DNA of 38,785 nt from Chloroflexota bacterium. Lineage in GTDB: Bacteria > Chloroflexota > Anaerolineae > Aggregatilineales > UBA3940. The stretch lies in NCBI GenBank assembly GCA_010092885.1, contig JAADYX010000255.1, positions 1-38,785 on the forward strand. The letters are read 5' to 3'. The notes under the pieces are model-generated. The model saw nothing but the letters and a program-made list of their open reading frames with translations, made no database searches and was not told the DNA's origin. Positions 8,159-17,010 of the stretch are shown one piece after another; the stretch's first letter is position 1; each line of letters opens with the position of its first letter. Position numbers and translations under genes: made by a program.

Positions 8159-8886
8159 TGCGCGTCCTGAATGAAATGATGCCCGACGAAACGCTCGTCG
8201 CGAAGGGGCGCTATCACTACCTGGTTGATGGTGAACCCAGCGGGCAGGTTGAAACCTGGCAGATTACGCGCCTGCCCGACGGCTCCGAGGTGGTCCGCGC
8301 CGATCTGGACGGGCGCACAGCGGAACCGCGCGCCAATCTGGTTTCGCACCTTAAGCGCACACCGGAAGGTCGCCCGCAGTGGCTGCGAATCCGGTTCGGG
8401 CACAAAGGGATTACTGCGGCGGCTCATTATACATTTGAGCCAGCCGAGGTGCGGGTGTTTCGTCAGGTGGAAGGCCATCCACGCCGCCAGGATGTGCTTG
8501 ATGTGCCTTCAGCTTATGAAGTCGACTATCATGCCGTGATCGCCCACGATTACGTATGGCGCGGTTATCCCGATCATGCGCGTGGCAGGCGCTGGGCGGT
8601 GCCGGTTTTCAGCCCGGAACTATGGCCGCAGGCGGCAGATGATGCGCTGATGGGGCGCTCATTGCGCTTCATGATTGAGCCTACGGGTGCCCAGGTCTGC
8701 GAAACACCGGTCCGTCTGTTCGAAGGGGCCCAGGGTTACGGCATCACGTTGAGCGATGGAACTAAAGCACAGGCGTGGTATGATACACATGGTATCCCCC
8801 TGCGTTGGACTTATCCGGATAAGGCCTACGAGTTCATTATCGTCGGCTACAAGCGGTATGATGGGATAAAGGAAGAGAAGCGTTGA
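8158..8886 (+). CDS. Conserved-looking protein of unknown function
   Basis: A 242-residue protein that I do not recognise. It starts with GTG overlapping the AlaX stop by one base, with GGAGG at 8143-8147. It has no signal peptide or membrane segment. The sequence alternates short hydrophobic and polar stretches with many aromatic residues and Gly turns (for example A-A-H-Y-T-F-E and Y-E-F-I-I-V-G-Y-K-R-Y), suggesting a mostly beta fold of barrel or lipocalin-like type; that is inference only. It sits between the AlaX gene and a coiled-coil gene in the T-box-controlled run, with overlaps on both sides. It should be made when tRNA-Ile is uncharged. Confidence 0.75.
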   Translation: MRVLNEMMPDETLVAKGRYHYLVDGEPSGQVETWQITRLPDGSEVVRADLDGRTAEPRANLVSHLKRTPEGRPQWLRIRFGHKGITAAAHYTFEPAEVRVFRQVEGHPRRQDVLDVPSAYEVDYHAVIAHDYVWRGYPDHARGRRWAVPVFSPELWPQAADDALMGRSLRFMIEPTGAQVCETPVRLFEGAQGYGITLSDGTKAQAWYDTHGIPLRWTYPDKAYEFIIVGYKRYDGIKEEKR

Positions 8887-9665
8887 GTACTATCGAACGA
8901 TTGAGTAGTGAAAATACCCGTTTGGAGCGTGAACTGGCCGAGTATTCTGGGCAGTATGCGGAACTGTATCATTCTGTGGCACCGTTTCTGGCGCGTTTCC
9001 ATACTGAACTCCAGCCCTACCACGAGAAGCTTCTGGAGGTAAGGCGTGAGATCGCCGACCTGCGCTTCTTACAGGGCGACCGCACTGCGAGCCACGCATC
9101 CAAACTTGACTCGCCACTCACACGCTTGCTTGATGAGGACAACCTCTCAGTGGAAGAGCAGTTCAAGCGATATGGTTTGGGCAAGATGGCACCACGCATC
9201 ATTGAAATGCCAGACACTGACCCACCCAGTGATCTTGTTATGGATCTGTACACCAAGATCGTGGCGAATGCTCATCCGCTGCTTGCTTCATCGCTAAAAG
9301 AGGCTGACAAGCGCCGCAAATACATGAAGCGTGCCGACCATGCTTATATCAAGCGCGATGCTAAGGCGCTGCGCAAAATGGCAACAACCTTTGACAAGCG
9401 GCCCACCAACCTCCCGGCGTTGGTAGATGATGGTTACATCGAGGAGCTGCGTGAACGCAACGCCAAACTGGAAGAGGCTGTTTCCGAGGCCAGCGGGCAG
9501 ATATTTGAGCTCCAGCATGGCGAACTGGCCCGGTTGAAAGGCTACGTCGACCAGGCCAAGGATCAGCGCCATGATCTGATTGATGAGCTGCGTGAGGATC
9601 TGAAGCGAGTGTTGAAGAAAGCTGTTGTAGAGCGTGATGAACTCCGCAAGAAAACACGTAAATAG
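8883..9665 (+). CDS. Coiled-coil protein with degenerate J-domain-like centre
   Basis: A 260-residue cytoplasmic protein. Residues 1-65 and about 185-260 are heptad-rich and highly charged, predicted coiled coils. The centre (about 118-165) follows the helix II-III layout of DnaJ-related proteins: L-Y-T-K-I-V-A-N-A-H-P-L, then K-R-R-K-Y-M-K-R, then A-Y-I-K-R-D-A-K-A-L. This resembles bacterial J-like proteins in which H-P-D is followed by E-R-R and A-Y-x-x-G-D. Here the H-P-D tripeptide is H-P-L, so stimulation of DnaK ATPase is doubtful. The start is TTG at 8883, overlapping the previous stop (TTGA) with GGAAGAG upstream. It lies directly before ileS in the T-box operon. The function is unknown. 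Confidence 0.75.
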   Translation: MSTIERLSSENTRLERELAEYSGQYAELYHSVAPFLARFHTELQPYHEKLLEVRREIADLRFLQGDRTASHASKLDSPLTRLLDEDNLSVEEQFKRYGLGKMAPRIIEMPDTDPPSDLVMDLYTKIVANAHPLLASSLKEADKRRKYMKRADHAYIKRDAKALRKMATTFDKRPTNLPALVDDGYIEELRERNAKLEEAVSEASGQIFELQHGELARLKGYVDQAKDQRHDLIDELREDLKRVLKKAVVERDELRKKTRK

Positions 9666-9676
9666 AGGGGGAGGCA

Positions 9677-12600
9677 ATGTTTAAGTCCGTTTCGGGGAGC
9701 CCTGATGTCCAGGCGGTGGAAGAGGATCAGCTCGCATTCTGGCGGGATAAGGACATCCTGCGCCGCACCATGAGCGAACGGGAAGGCAGCCCAACGTACG
9801 TATTCTACGAAGGACCGCCGACAGCCAATGGCCGTCCGGGATCACACCATGTGCTGTCACGGTCTTTTAAAGACATCTTCCCGCGGTACAAAACCATGAA
9901 CGGCTACTATGTGCTGCGCAAGGCGGGGTGGGATACGCATGGCCTGCCCGTTGAGATCGCTGTCGAAAAAGAGCTCGGCTTCAACAACAAGCAGGACATC
10001 GAAGAATATGGCATCGCGGCGTTTAATGAGAAATGTCGCGAGAGCGTTCTGCGCTACATCGAGGAGTGGGAGGACCTGACCGAGCGCATCGCCTTTTGGG
10101 TAGATACGGATCAGGCATATTACACCTTCACCAACGACTATATCCAGAGCATCTGGTGGATCCTCAGCGAGTTCTGGAAGAAGGATCTGCTCTATGAGGG
10201 CTACAAGGTTGTGCCTTACTGCCCCCGCTGCGGTACGCCGCTTTCCAGCCATGAGGTCAATCAGGGCTATGACCAAACCGATGATCCCTCCCTGTATGTG
10301 CGTTTTGCGGTCAGCGGGCAGGAAGACACCTATCTGTTGGCGTGGACTACGACTCCCTGGACACTGCCGGGCAATGTGGCCCTTGCCGTCGGTGAAGATA
10401 TCGACTACGTGAAACTGCAAGGGGAAAACGAGCACGGCAAAACCGAGACAATTTATGCGGCAGCGGCCCTGCTCACCGGAGAGATCAAGGCCAAAAAGAT
10501 CGACGGCGATGATGTCACGCTGGATACGGCGCGAGAAAACGTGCTGGAGCGGCTGCGCGACTATCAAGTGGTTGAACGGCTTAAGGGGGCAAACCTCGTG
10601 GGCATGAGCTATGAACCGCTTTTTGAGTTTATGCCCATTGAGCCCGACGCAACCCATCATGTGATTGTGGCCGGCGACTTCGTCAGCACACAGGACGGGA
10701 CCGGCATTGTGCACATGGCACCCGCTTTCGGGGCCGATGACTTAGCCATGGGCCAAAAGCACAATCTGCCCGTGCTGCTGACTGTTGACGCCGATGGCAA
10801 ATTCATTGAGCAGGTGACATCTTTCGCGGGGCTGTGGGTCAAGGATGCCGATCCGCGCATTGTTGAGGCCCTCGATGAGCGTGAACTCGTGTTCAAGCAC
10901 GGCAAATACAAGCACCGCTATCCGTTCTGTTGGCGATGTGATACCCCCCTGCTCTACTATGCCCGCCCGACCTGGTTCATCCGCACTTCATCCAAACGCA
11001 ATGAGTTGGTCGCGTTGAACAAGCGCATCAACTGGACTCCGGAGCATATCCGTGATGGCCGGTTCGGCAACTGGTTGGAGAACAACATCGACTGGGCTTT
11101 AGGGCGTGAACGCTACTGGGGCACACCGCTGCCCGTCTGGGCCTGTGAGGACTGCGGCCATCAGCACTGTGTCAGTGGCATCGAGGAACTTCAAGAACTG
11201 ACCGGCGAAGATCTCTCGGACCTGGATCTGCACCGCCCTTATGTGGATGAAGTCACCTGGACCTGCCAGCAGCCAGACTGTGCGGGTGGCACGATGCGCC
11301 GCGTCCCGGAGGTGATCGATGTGTGGTTTGACTCCGGAGCGATGCCCTATGCGCAGTGGGGATATCCCCACCAACATCAGGAAGAGTTCAAAAGCCAGTA
11401 TCCAGCAGATTACATCTGTGAGGCTATTGACCAGACACGCGGCTGGTTCTACTCGCTGCACGCCATCAGTACGCTGTTGAACGATCAGGTCGCGTTCGAA
11501 AACGTGATCTGCCTGGGGTTCATTCTGGACGGCGAGGGCAAGAAGATGTCCAAGAGCCGGGGCAATGTGGTCGACCCGTGGGATGTGCTTGGCGGGTTCG
11601 GTGCTGATGCGCTGCGCTGGTATATGTTTACAGCCAGCCCGCCCGGCGACTCGCGCCGGTTTTCAACCGACCTGGTGGGTCAGTCGTTTAAGTCCTTCTG
11701 GTTGACGCTGTGGAACACCTACCGCTTTTTCGTGGAGTATGCGAACCTTGATGGCTTCAATCCGGCGGAAACCGAGGCCGTCCCTGTGGCTGAACGGGCC
11801 CGCCTTGACCGGTGGGTGCTGGCCCGGTTGAACGCCCTCGTTCGGGATGTGACACAGGCCTATGAGACCTATGATGTGCCTGGAGCCACCCGCCCCATTG
11901 AGCGCTTCCTGATCGATGAGGTGAGCAACTGGTATGTCCGTCTATCGCGCCCGCGCTTCTGGAAGAGCGAGGACGATGCTGACAAGGCTGCCGCGTATCA
12001 TACACTCTACGAGGTCCTGGTGACCGTCAGCAAACTGCTGGCCCCGGCGATGCCCTTCATGGCGGAGGAGCTCTATCGCAATTTGGTCGGATCGGTGCAT
12101 CCCAACGAGCCGGAGAGCGTGCATCTAGCGGCATGGCCACAGGTGAGCGCGGACGCACTCGATGAGGATCTCATCGAGGAGATGGCCACCATCGAGCGGA
12201 TCGTCAGCTTGGGGCGCGCCGCGCGCAATGCGGCCAACATCAAGATGCGACAGCCGCTTGCCGAAGCAGCGTTTTCACTGCCCGCTGAGAGAGCCCATCT
12301 GTTGGTAGACTATGGGGATCTGATTGCCGATGAGCTGAACGTGAAGCAGGTTGTGGGCGTGGACAATGCTGAAGATGTGGTCAGTTATACGCTGAATCCA
12401 CTGCCACAGGTGCTTGGCCCACGCTTCCAGGCTGATTTTCCGAAGCTGCAGGCCATGCTGCGCGAGGCCGACCCGGGCCCATATGCCCGTCGCCTGCTGG
12501 AAGGCCAGTCCATTATGGTGACCTTCAACGGCGCGGATGAGGAACTCACACCCCAAGAGGTTGAGGTCCGGACCAATCCGGCCGAGGGATATTCTGTTGC

Positions 12601-12913
12601 GGAAGATCTTCTATATCTGGCAGCGGTTAACACAACCATCACCCCGGAGTTGGCTGCTGAGGGCCTTGCGCGCGAGTTCATTCGCCGCGTGCAGATGCTC
12701 CGGCAGGAAGCCGACTTCAACATCGACGATCGCATCGAGACAAGCTATCAGGCCAGTGAGGGGCTGGCTGCTGCCGTGGCGCAGTTCGCAACCCTGATCA
12801 AAGCGGAAACCCTCTCCGATGAGCTCATTGCCACGGGCGCTCAAAACGGCGACCACAGCGGCGAGTTTGAATTCGATGGGGAAGAACTGCGTCTGACCGT
12901 GGCCCGCCGGTGA
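9677..12913 (+). CDS. ileS: Isoleucyl-tRNA synthetase with GXHH signature (IleS2-like)
   Basis: A 1078-residue class I synthetase that charges tRNA-Ile. The Rossmann-fold start is P-P-T-A-N-G-R-P followed by G55-S-H-H58 in place of the usual HIGH tetrad. The K-M-S-K-S loop is at 623-627. The CP1 editing domain has W-T-T-T-P-W-T-L-P. Zinc-ribbon cysteines occur in Y-C-P-R-C-G and C-E-D-C-G. The rule W-D-T-H-G-L-P-V-E, typical of IleRS, is present. The large C-terminal region fits the eukaryote-like IleRS2 branch. A strong GGGGGAGG precedes ATG 9677. It is the fourth gene behind the Ile T-box, giving direct feedback from uncharged tRNA-Ile. rluD-like follows one base after the stop. Confidence 0.97.
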   Translation: MFKSVSGSPDVQAVEEDQLAFWRDKDILRRTMSEREGSPTYVFYEGPPTANGRPGSHHVLSRSFKDIFPRYKTMNGYYVLRKAGWDTHGLPVEIAVEKELGFNNKQDIEEYGIAAFNEKCRESVLRYIEEWEDLTERIAFWVDTDQAYYTFTNDYIQSIWWILSEFWKKDLLYEGYKVVPYCPRCGTPLSSHEVNQGYDQTDDPSLYVRFAVSGQEDTYLLAWTTTPWTLPGNVALAVGEDIDYVKLQGENEHGKTETIYAAAALLTGEIKAKKIDGDDVTLDTARENVLERLRDYQVVERLKGANLVGMSYEPLFEFMPIEPDATHHVIVAGDFVSTQDGTGIVHMAPAFGADDLAMGQKHNLPVLLTVDADGKFIEQVTSFAGLWVKDADPRIVEALDERELVFKHGKYKHRYPFCWRCDTPLLYYARPTWFIRTSSKRNELVALNKRINWTPEHIRDGRFGNWLENNIDWALGRERYWGTPLPVWACEDCGHQHCVSGIEELQELTGEDLSDLDLHRPYVDEVTWTCQQPDCAGGTMRRVPEVIDVWFDSGAMPYAQWGYPHQHQEEFKSQYPADYICEAIDQTRGWFYSLHAISTLLNDQVAFENVICLGFILDGEGKKMSKSRGNVVDPWDVLGGFGADALRWYMFTASPPGDSRRFSTDLVGQSFKSFWLTLWNTYRFFVEYANLDGFNPAETEAVPVAERARLDRWVLARLNALVRDVTQAYETYDVPGATRPIERFLIDEVSNWYVRLSRPRFWKSEDDADKAAAYHTLYEVLVTVSKLLAPAMPFMAEELYRNLVGSVHPNEPESVHLAAWPQVSADALDEDLIEEMATIERIVSLGRAARNAANIKMRQPLAEAAFSLPAERAHLLVDYGDLIADELNVKQVVGVDNAEDVVSYTLNPLPQVLGPRFQADFPKLQAMLREADPGPYARRLLEGQSIMVTFNGADEELTPQEVEVRTNPAEGYSVAEDLLYLAAVNTTITPELAAEGLAREFIRRVQMLRQEADFNIDDRIETSYQASEGLAAAVAQFATLIKAETLSDELIATGAQNGDHSGEFEFDGEELRLTVARR

Positions 12914-12914
12914 T

Positions 12915-13844
12915 ATGTCCGACTTTGTTGAGGAAGATGACGAGCTGTTTGATATTGATGATGAGGATGCCGGGGAGCGCTTGGATAAGTTCATTGCGGC
13001 GGCGCTCCCCGCCCTCAGCCGCTCGGAAGTACAGCGCCTCATCAAAGCGGAGGGCATCCGGGTAAACGACGGCCCGGCTAAAGCCTCCTACCGCCTCGAA
13101 GCTGGTGACCGGATCGCGATGACTCTGCCGGATCCGCCCGACCATACCGTCTACGCGGAAGATATCCCGCTTGAGATCCTGTATGAGGATGACGCACTCG
13201 CGGCCATCAGCAAGCCTGCAGGCATGGTGGTGCATCCGGCTTACGGCCACCGGCAGGGAACTGTGGTCAACGCGGCGCTGACCATCTGGCCGCAGATGCG
13301 ATCCGTTGGCGAGTCCGAGGAGCGAGCGGGGGTCGTTCACCGCCTTGATAAGGACACATCCGGTGTACTGGTTTTGGCCAAAACCTCCGCCGCCCTGATG
13401 GATCTTCAAGCGCAGTTCAAAGCCCGCACGGTGGAAAAGCACTACGTGACTCTGGTTGAGGGGACGCCGGAAAGCAGCTCAGGTGTGATCGACGCACCCA
13501 TTGGCCGTGACCCTGACCAACGCAAACGGATGGCCGTGGTCCACGGCGGGCGTGAAGCAGTGACACGCTTCACCCTGCTTGAGGATCTACACACTCATGC
13601 CCTGCTTGATGTTGAGCCCCATACTGGCCGCACCCATCAGATCCGTGTGCATTTGGCATGGCTGGGCAATCCGGTGGTAGGAGATCGTGTGTATGGCTAC
13701 CGTAAGCAGCGCATCAAACTGAAGCGCCTCTTTTTGCACGCGGCCAGCCTCGAGTTGGACTCTCCGCTGACCGGCGAACGCCTGCGCTTTGAAGCGCCGC
13801 TGCCAGTAGGCCTCCAGAACATTGTTGACAAGCTGCGGAGGTAG
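12915..13844 (+). CDS. RluA/RluD-family 23S rRNA pseudouridine synthase
   Basis: A 309-residue protein with an N-terminal S4 RNA-binding domain (about residues 20-80, R-L-D-K-F-I-A...R-L-I-K-A-E-G-I-R-V-N) followed by the RluA catalytic domain. The catalytic aspartate is Asp145 in H-R-L-D-K-D-T-S-G. The H-T-G-R-T-H-Q-I-R-V-H motif is near residues 235-245. An S4 domain plus this length fits RluD/RluC-type enzymes that modify the large-subunit rRNA; which uridines are modified cannot be told. An acidic N-terminal tail (E-E-D-D-E-L-F-D-I-D-D-E-D) precedes the S4 domain. It begins one base after ileS and six bases before the Elp3 gene, so it probably belongs to the same transcript. Confidence 0.93.
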   Translation: MSDFVEEDDELFDIDDEDAGERLDKFIAAALPALSRSEVQRLIKAEGIRVNDGPAKASYRLEAGDRIAMTLPDPPDHTVYAEDIPLEILYEDDALAAISKPAGMVVHPAYGHRQGTVVNAALTIWPQMRSVGESEERAGVVHRLDKDTSGVLVLAKTSAALMDLQAQFKARTVEKHYVTLVEGTPESSSGVIDAPIGRDPDQRKRMAVVHGGREAVTRFTLLEDLHTHALLDVEPHTGRTHQIRVHLAWLGNPVVGDRVYGYRKQRIKLKRLFLHAASLELDSPLTGERLRFEAPLPVGLQNIVDKLRR

Positions 13845-13849
13845 ACACC

Positions 13850-15502
13850 ATGCCGCGACACACGTATACGCCCCGCGCAACCGGCATTACCCCTGAGCGC
13901 CGCGCGCAGTGGCTTGCCCGGCACACAACCCCCTTGGATCTCGACGAGGAAGCCAACCATATTCACGCCTATATTGAGGCACTGCTTGCTGTCGATAACT
14001 GGGATCGTCAGGCTAGTTATGATCACCTGGTGCGGCAGATGGGGCGTGAAGGGCGGCCTACCTACAGCAAAGCCGTGCTGCGCCGCGCCTATCTGCGCCT
14101 GGTTGACGCCGGTGCGCTGCCTCACAATCCGGTGGTGTTGTCTCGCCTGCGAACAAGACCCGTGCGCACTGCCAGCGGCATTGTGCCCATCTCCGTGATG
14201 GTCGAGCCTGCCCCCTGCCCCGGAAAGTGCATCTTCTGCCCGACTGATACCCGCATGCCCAAAAGCTATCTGAGCAACGAACCCGCCGGGCAGCGTGCTC
14301 TGACCTTGCAGTTCGACCCGTATGCCCAAACGCGGCAGCGCATCATGGCTTTACAAGCTATCGGTCACACGGTTGACAAGGTAGAACTGATCGTCTTGGG
14401 CGGGACATGGTCCAGCTACCCACGTGATTATCAGACATGGTTTGTGCGGCGCATGTTTGATGCGCTCAACGACAGCGAATCCGCCTCACTGGAAGAGGCC
14501 CATATGCGCAACGAGACAGCCCGACATCGCAGCACCGGCCTCGTCATCGAAACGCGCCCGGATTGCATCACGGTGGAAGAGATACGACATCTGCGGCGGT
14601 TGGGCGTCACACGGGTGCAGATCGGTTTGCAATCAACCGATGATGGCATCCTGAGCCTGAACAAGCGTGGGCACACCGTTGAGGAAGTGCGACGCGCGGT
14701 TCGTATGCTGCGTGGGGCGGGGTTCAAGATCACGCTGCACTGGATGCCCAATCTCTTTGGCGCCACACCCGAATCCGACCGGGCTGATTTTGCGCGGCTG
14801 TGGTCCGATCCGGGGCTGCGCCCTGACGAACTGAAGATCTACCCAACCGGCCTGCTGAGGGGCACCGAACTGTACGCGCTCTACGAGAAGGGCCACTACC
14901 AGCCCTATTCCGAAGAAGCGCTCACGCGGCTGCTGGCTGACTGCCTGGCCCAAGTGCCCGAGTACTGCCGTGTCAACCGGGTGATGCGCGATATCCCCGC
15001 ACCGGAGATCGTCGAGGGCACAAGGACCTCTAACCTGCGCCAGATCGTCGAGCAGCGCCTGAATGAACAGGGCCGCCCCAGCCGCGACATCCGCAGCCGG
15101 GAAGTCCGCTACCAGCAGGTCGATGACGTAACGATCCAACGCCTGGACTACACAACCGATCACAGCCGCGAGGTGTTTCTCTCTGCTGTCACACCCGGTG
15201 ACCGGCTCGCGGCGTTTCTGCGACTCTCACTGCCCGACGGAGAGTCCGTCCTGGCTGAACTGGCGAACACTGCCCTGATCCGTCAGGTTCAGGTCTATGG
15301 CCCGACGCGCGCCATCGGCGCGGATGCGGGTGGTGCGGCGCAGCATCAGGGGTTGGGCACCACACTGATCAACCAGGCCCTGGCAGCAGCCGGGGCTGCC
15401 GGATATGCATCCGCTGCCGTTATCGCGGCGGTTGGCACGCGACCCTACTACCGGCGCTTTGGTTTTGAGACAGAGGGTTTATACATGGTCAGACGAGCAT
15501 GA
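13850..15502 (+). CDS. Elp3-family tRNA U34 carboxymethyl transferase (radical SAM + GNAT)
   Basis: A 550-residue homologue of Elp3, which uses a radical SAM centre and acetyl-CoA to install the carboxymethyl group on wobble uridine 34 of tRNAs. The iron-sulfur cysteines are Cys123, Cys127 and Cys130 in C-P-G-K-C-I-F-C. The Elp3-specific M-P-K-S-Y-L-S-N-E-P-A follows. The C-terminal GNAT domain shows the acetyl-CoA loop Q-H-Q-G-L-G-T and ends with Y-Y-R-R-F-G-F. The length matches bacterial and archaeal Elp3 (about 500-560). As the third tRNA/rRNA gene after ileS it extends the translation block. Its 3' end overlaps the convergent membrane-protein gene by 14 bases. Confidence 0.93.
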   Translation: MPRHTYTPRATGITPERRAQWLARHTTPLDLDEEANHIHAYIEALLAVDNWDRQASYDHLVRQMGREGRPTYSKAVLRRAYLRLVDAGALPHNPVVLSRLRTRPVRTASGIVPISVMVEPAPCPGKCIFCPTDTRMPKSYLSNEPAGQRALTLQFDPYAQTRQRIMALQAIGHTVDKVELIVLGGTWSSYPRDYQTWFVRRMFDALNDSESASLEEAHMRNETARHRSTGLVIETRPDCITVEEIRHLRRLGVTRVQIGLQSTDDGILSLNKRGHTVEEVRRAVRMLRGAGFKITLHWMPNLFGATPESDRADFARLWSDPGLRPDELKIYPTGLLRGTELYALYEKGHYQPYSEEALTRLLADCLAQVPEYCRVNRVMRDIPAPEIVEGTRTSNLRQIVEQRLNEQGRPSRDIRSREVRYQQVDDVTIQRLDYTTDHSREVFLSAVTPGDRLAAFLRLSLPDGESVLAELANTALIRQVQVYGPTRAIGADAGGAAQHQGLGTTLINQALAAAGAAGYASAAVIAAVGTRPYYRRFGFETEGLYMVRRA

Positions 15503-15833
15503 AGACGCCCATCGCGATCTCAAAAGCCAACAGGCCGAGATAGGTGGCTGTCAGCCCCGGCCTGTCAATGATGAAGCTGATCACACGAGCGGCTGCCGTA
15601 CCGGCCCAGGCCACGCCGAGTACCGTGAAGGCGACGGGATCCTGGGTGATTAATGCGAACAGACCCGGGGCAAGGAAAAAGCCGCCAAACCCGGTACGGA
15701 ATTCCGCCCTGCCGCGTTCGCCTTCCAGCCTGAAACTGACCCATTCAGCGACGGCGGTAGGCGCTATCAGGCAGGCGGCCCCGAACAGCACCACCACTAC
15801 CGCTCCGATGTTGTTTAAGATGATCGTCAGCAC
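15489..15833 (-). CDS. Small four-helix integral membrane protein (DUF4345-like)
   Basis: A 114-residue hydrophobic protein with about four membrane segments: residues 5-25, 46-64, 67-87 and 93-113. A short polar loop lies after the first helix (R-L-E-G-E-R-G-R-A-E-F-R-T-G-F-G-G). The spacing and the E-x-R-x-x-x-G-G pattern resemble small DUF4345-type membrane proteins, but this is a loose match. The start is GTG at 15833 with AGGAG nine bases upstream. It is divergent from birA with only 53 bases between, and convergent with the Elp3 gene. The function is unknown. Confidence 0.75.
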   Translation of the reverse strand: MLTIILNNIGAVVVVLFGAACLIAPTAVAEWVSFRLEGERGRAEFRTGFGGFFLAPGLFALITQDPVAFTVLGVAWAGTAAARVISFIIDRPGLTATYLGLLAFEIAMGVFMLV

Positions 15834-15886
15834 CGTATTGTTCTCCTTCTCTCAAGGAAGTCTGTGGCAAAAGGAGCATAGCATTC

Positions 15887-16657
15887 ATGCAGCCGTTTGA
15901 GAAAGATCGGGTCACAGCGGCGGGGAGGTTTGGCCAGCAAATTGAATATCACAGCCGGATCGCCTCAACGCAGGACCGGGCCCGCGAACTGGCTGCTGCC
16001 GGTGCTCCGGAAGGCACTGTCGTCATCACGGATTTACAGCAGGCCGGGCGTGGGCGCATGGGCCGCGTGTGGATCACGCCCCCGAATACCGCCCTGTTGA
16101 TGTCGATCATTTTCCGCCCGCAACTGCCTCCACAGCAGGCCCCACGCCTGATCATGGCCTGTGGCATGGCTCTGTTGGAAGCCGTTGAGGAGGTCACCAT
16201 TCAGGTCAAGTGGCCCAACGATCTCCAGATTGACGGGCTCAAGCTGGCCGGAATTCTCCCGGAGGGTGTGATCACGGGCCAGCAGCTTGAGCATGTCATT
16301 GTGGGCATGGGGGTCAATGTGAACCAGGTGATTGGCCCTGGCGACGATCTGTATGGCACAGCTACCAGTCTGCGGATGGCAGCCGGGCGCATATTTGACC
16401 GGGAAGTCCTGCTCAGCAGGATCCTGCGGCAGTTGACCTATTGGAACGATCATCTCACCGATGACACCCTGCGGCGCGCATGGGAGAGTCACTGTGTAAC
16501 GCTGGGCAGCTACGTGCGTATCCGGACCCCAGAAGGAATTATTGAAGGGGAAGCAGCCAGCATTGATGAGGCAGGTGCGCTGGTAGTTCTGGATGAAAAG
16601 GGCACCATTCACCGGGCTACCGCGCTGGATGCCACCCTGCTGCGCGCGCAACCTTAA
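15887..16657 (+). CDS. birA: Biotin--[acetyl-CoA-carboxylase] ligase (monofunctional BirA)
   Basis: A 256-residue biotin protein ligase that makes biotinyl-AMP and attaches biotin to the carrier protein of acetyl-CoA carboxylase and related enzymes. The adenylate-binding loop Q-A-G-R-G-R-M-G-R-V-W is at 52-62, V-K-W-P-N-D at 107-112 and the catalytic-core Lys119 in G-L-K-L-A-G-I-L. A small C-terminal SH3-like domain follows at about 210-256. There is no N-terminal helix-turn-helix, so it is the class I, non-repressor type. AAGGAG at 15871-15876 precedes ATG 15887. The stop overlaps the convergent gene by four bases. Confidence 0.95.
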   Translation: MQPFEKDRVTAAGRFGQQIEYHSRIASTQDRARELAAAGAPEGTVVITDLQQAGRGRMGRVWITPPNTALLMSIIFRPQLPPQQAPRLIMACGMALLEAVEEVTIQVKWPNDLQIDGLKLAGILPEGVITGQQLEHVIVGMGVNVNQVIGPGDDLYGTATSLRMAAGRIFDREVLLSRILRQLTYWNDHLTDDTLRRAWESHCVTLGSYVRIRTPEGIIEGEAASIDEAGALVVLDEKGTIHRATALDATLLRAQP

Positions 16658-17001
16658 AACTGGATTTTGCCCAACGCGATGAGCAGCATAAAGCCGATGA
16701 CACTCACATCCAGAAACAGGAAGATCGACAGGACCATACGCTGGAACGGCGTCATGCCGAGAAACCCACTCCCGCTGCGGCGCCTACGCGGCTTGTTCTG
16801 GCGCCCCGAACGAGGAGCCTGTTCTGGTTGAGGCGGTGCAGCCGGGACGGTATCCACCCAATCCGGCCGGTCGTCGGTCATACCAAGCAAATCGTCGCGC
16901 GCGGCACGGCCGCTGGTTGTGCTGGGATCATCGAATGCGCTGAACAGATCCTCATCGTCAGAGTCGTCACCCAGCAGTGCTCTAAGATCATCGTCCATCA
17001 T
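16654..17001 (-). CDS. Small acidic protein with one C-terminal membrane helix
   Basis: A 115-residue protein that I do not recognise. The first 60 residues are acidic and probably disordered (M-M-D-D-D-L-R-A-L-L-G-D-D-S-D-D-E-D). A basic cluster R-S-G-R-Q-N-K-P-R-R-R-R precedes one membrane helix at about 90-111 (M-V-L-S-I-F-L-F-L-D-V). The positive-inside rule places the acidic tail in the cytoplasm. Two adjacent ATGs (17001 and 16998) follow AGAGG; either could be used. It lies nine bases after the DtxR-like gene on the same strand, so the two probably form an operon. The function is unknown. Confidence 0.7.
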   Translation of the reverse strand: MMDDDLRALLGDDSDDEDLFSAFDDPSTTSGRAARDDLLGMTDDRPDWVDTVPAAPPQPEQAPRSGRQNKPRRRRSGSGFLGMTPFQRMVLSIFLFLDVSVIGFMLLIALGKIQF

Positions 17002-17010
17002 ACCACCTCT

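Noticed and set aside
9857-10714. Minus-strand reading frame opposite ileS
   Set aside because: It is a shadow of the ileS codons with no motif of its own.
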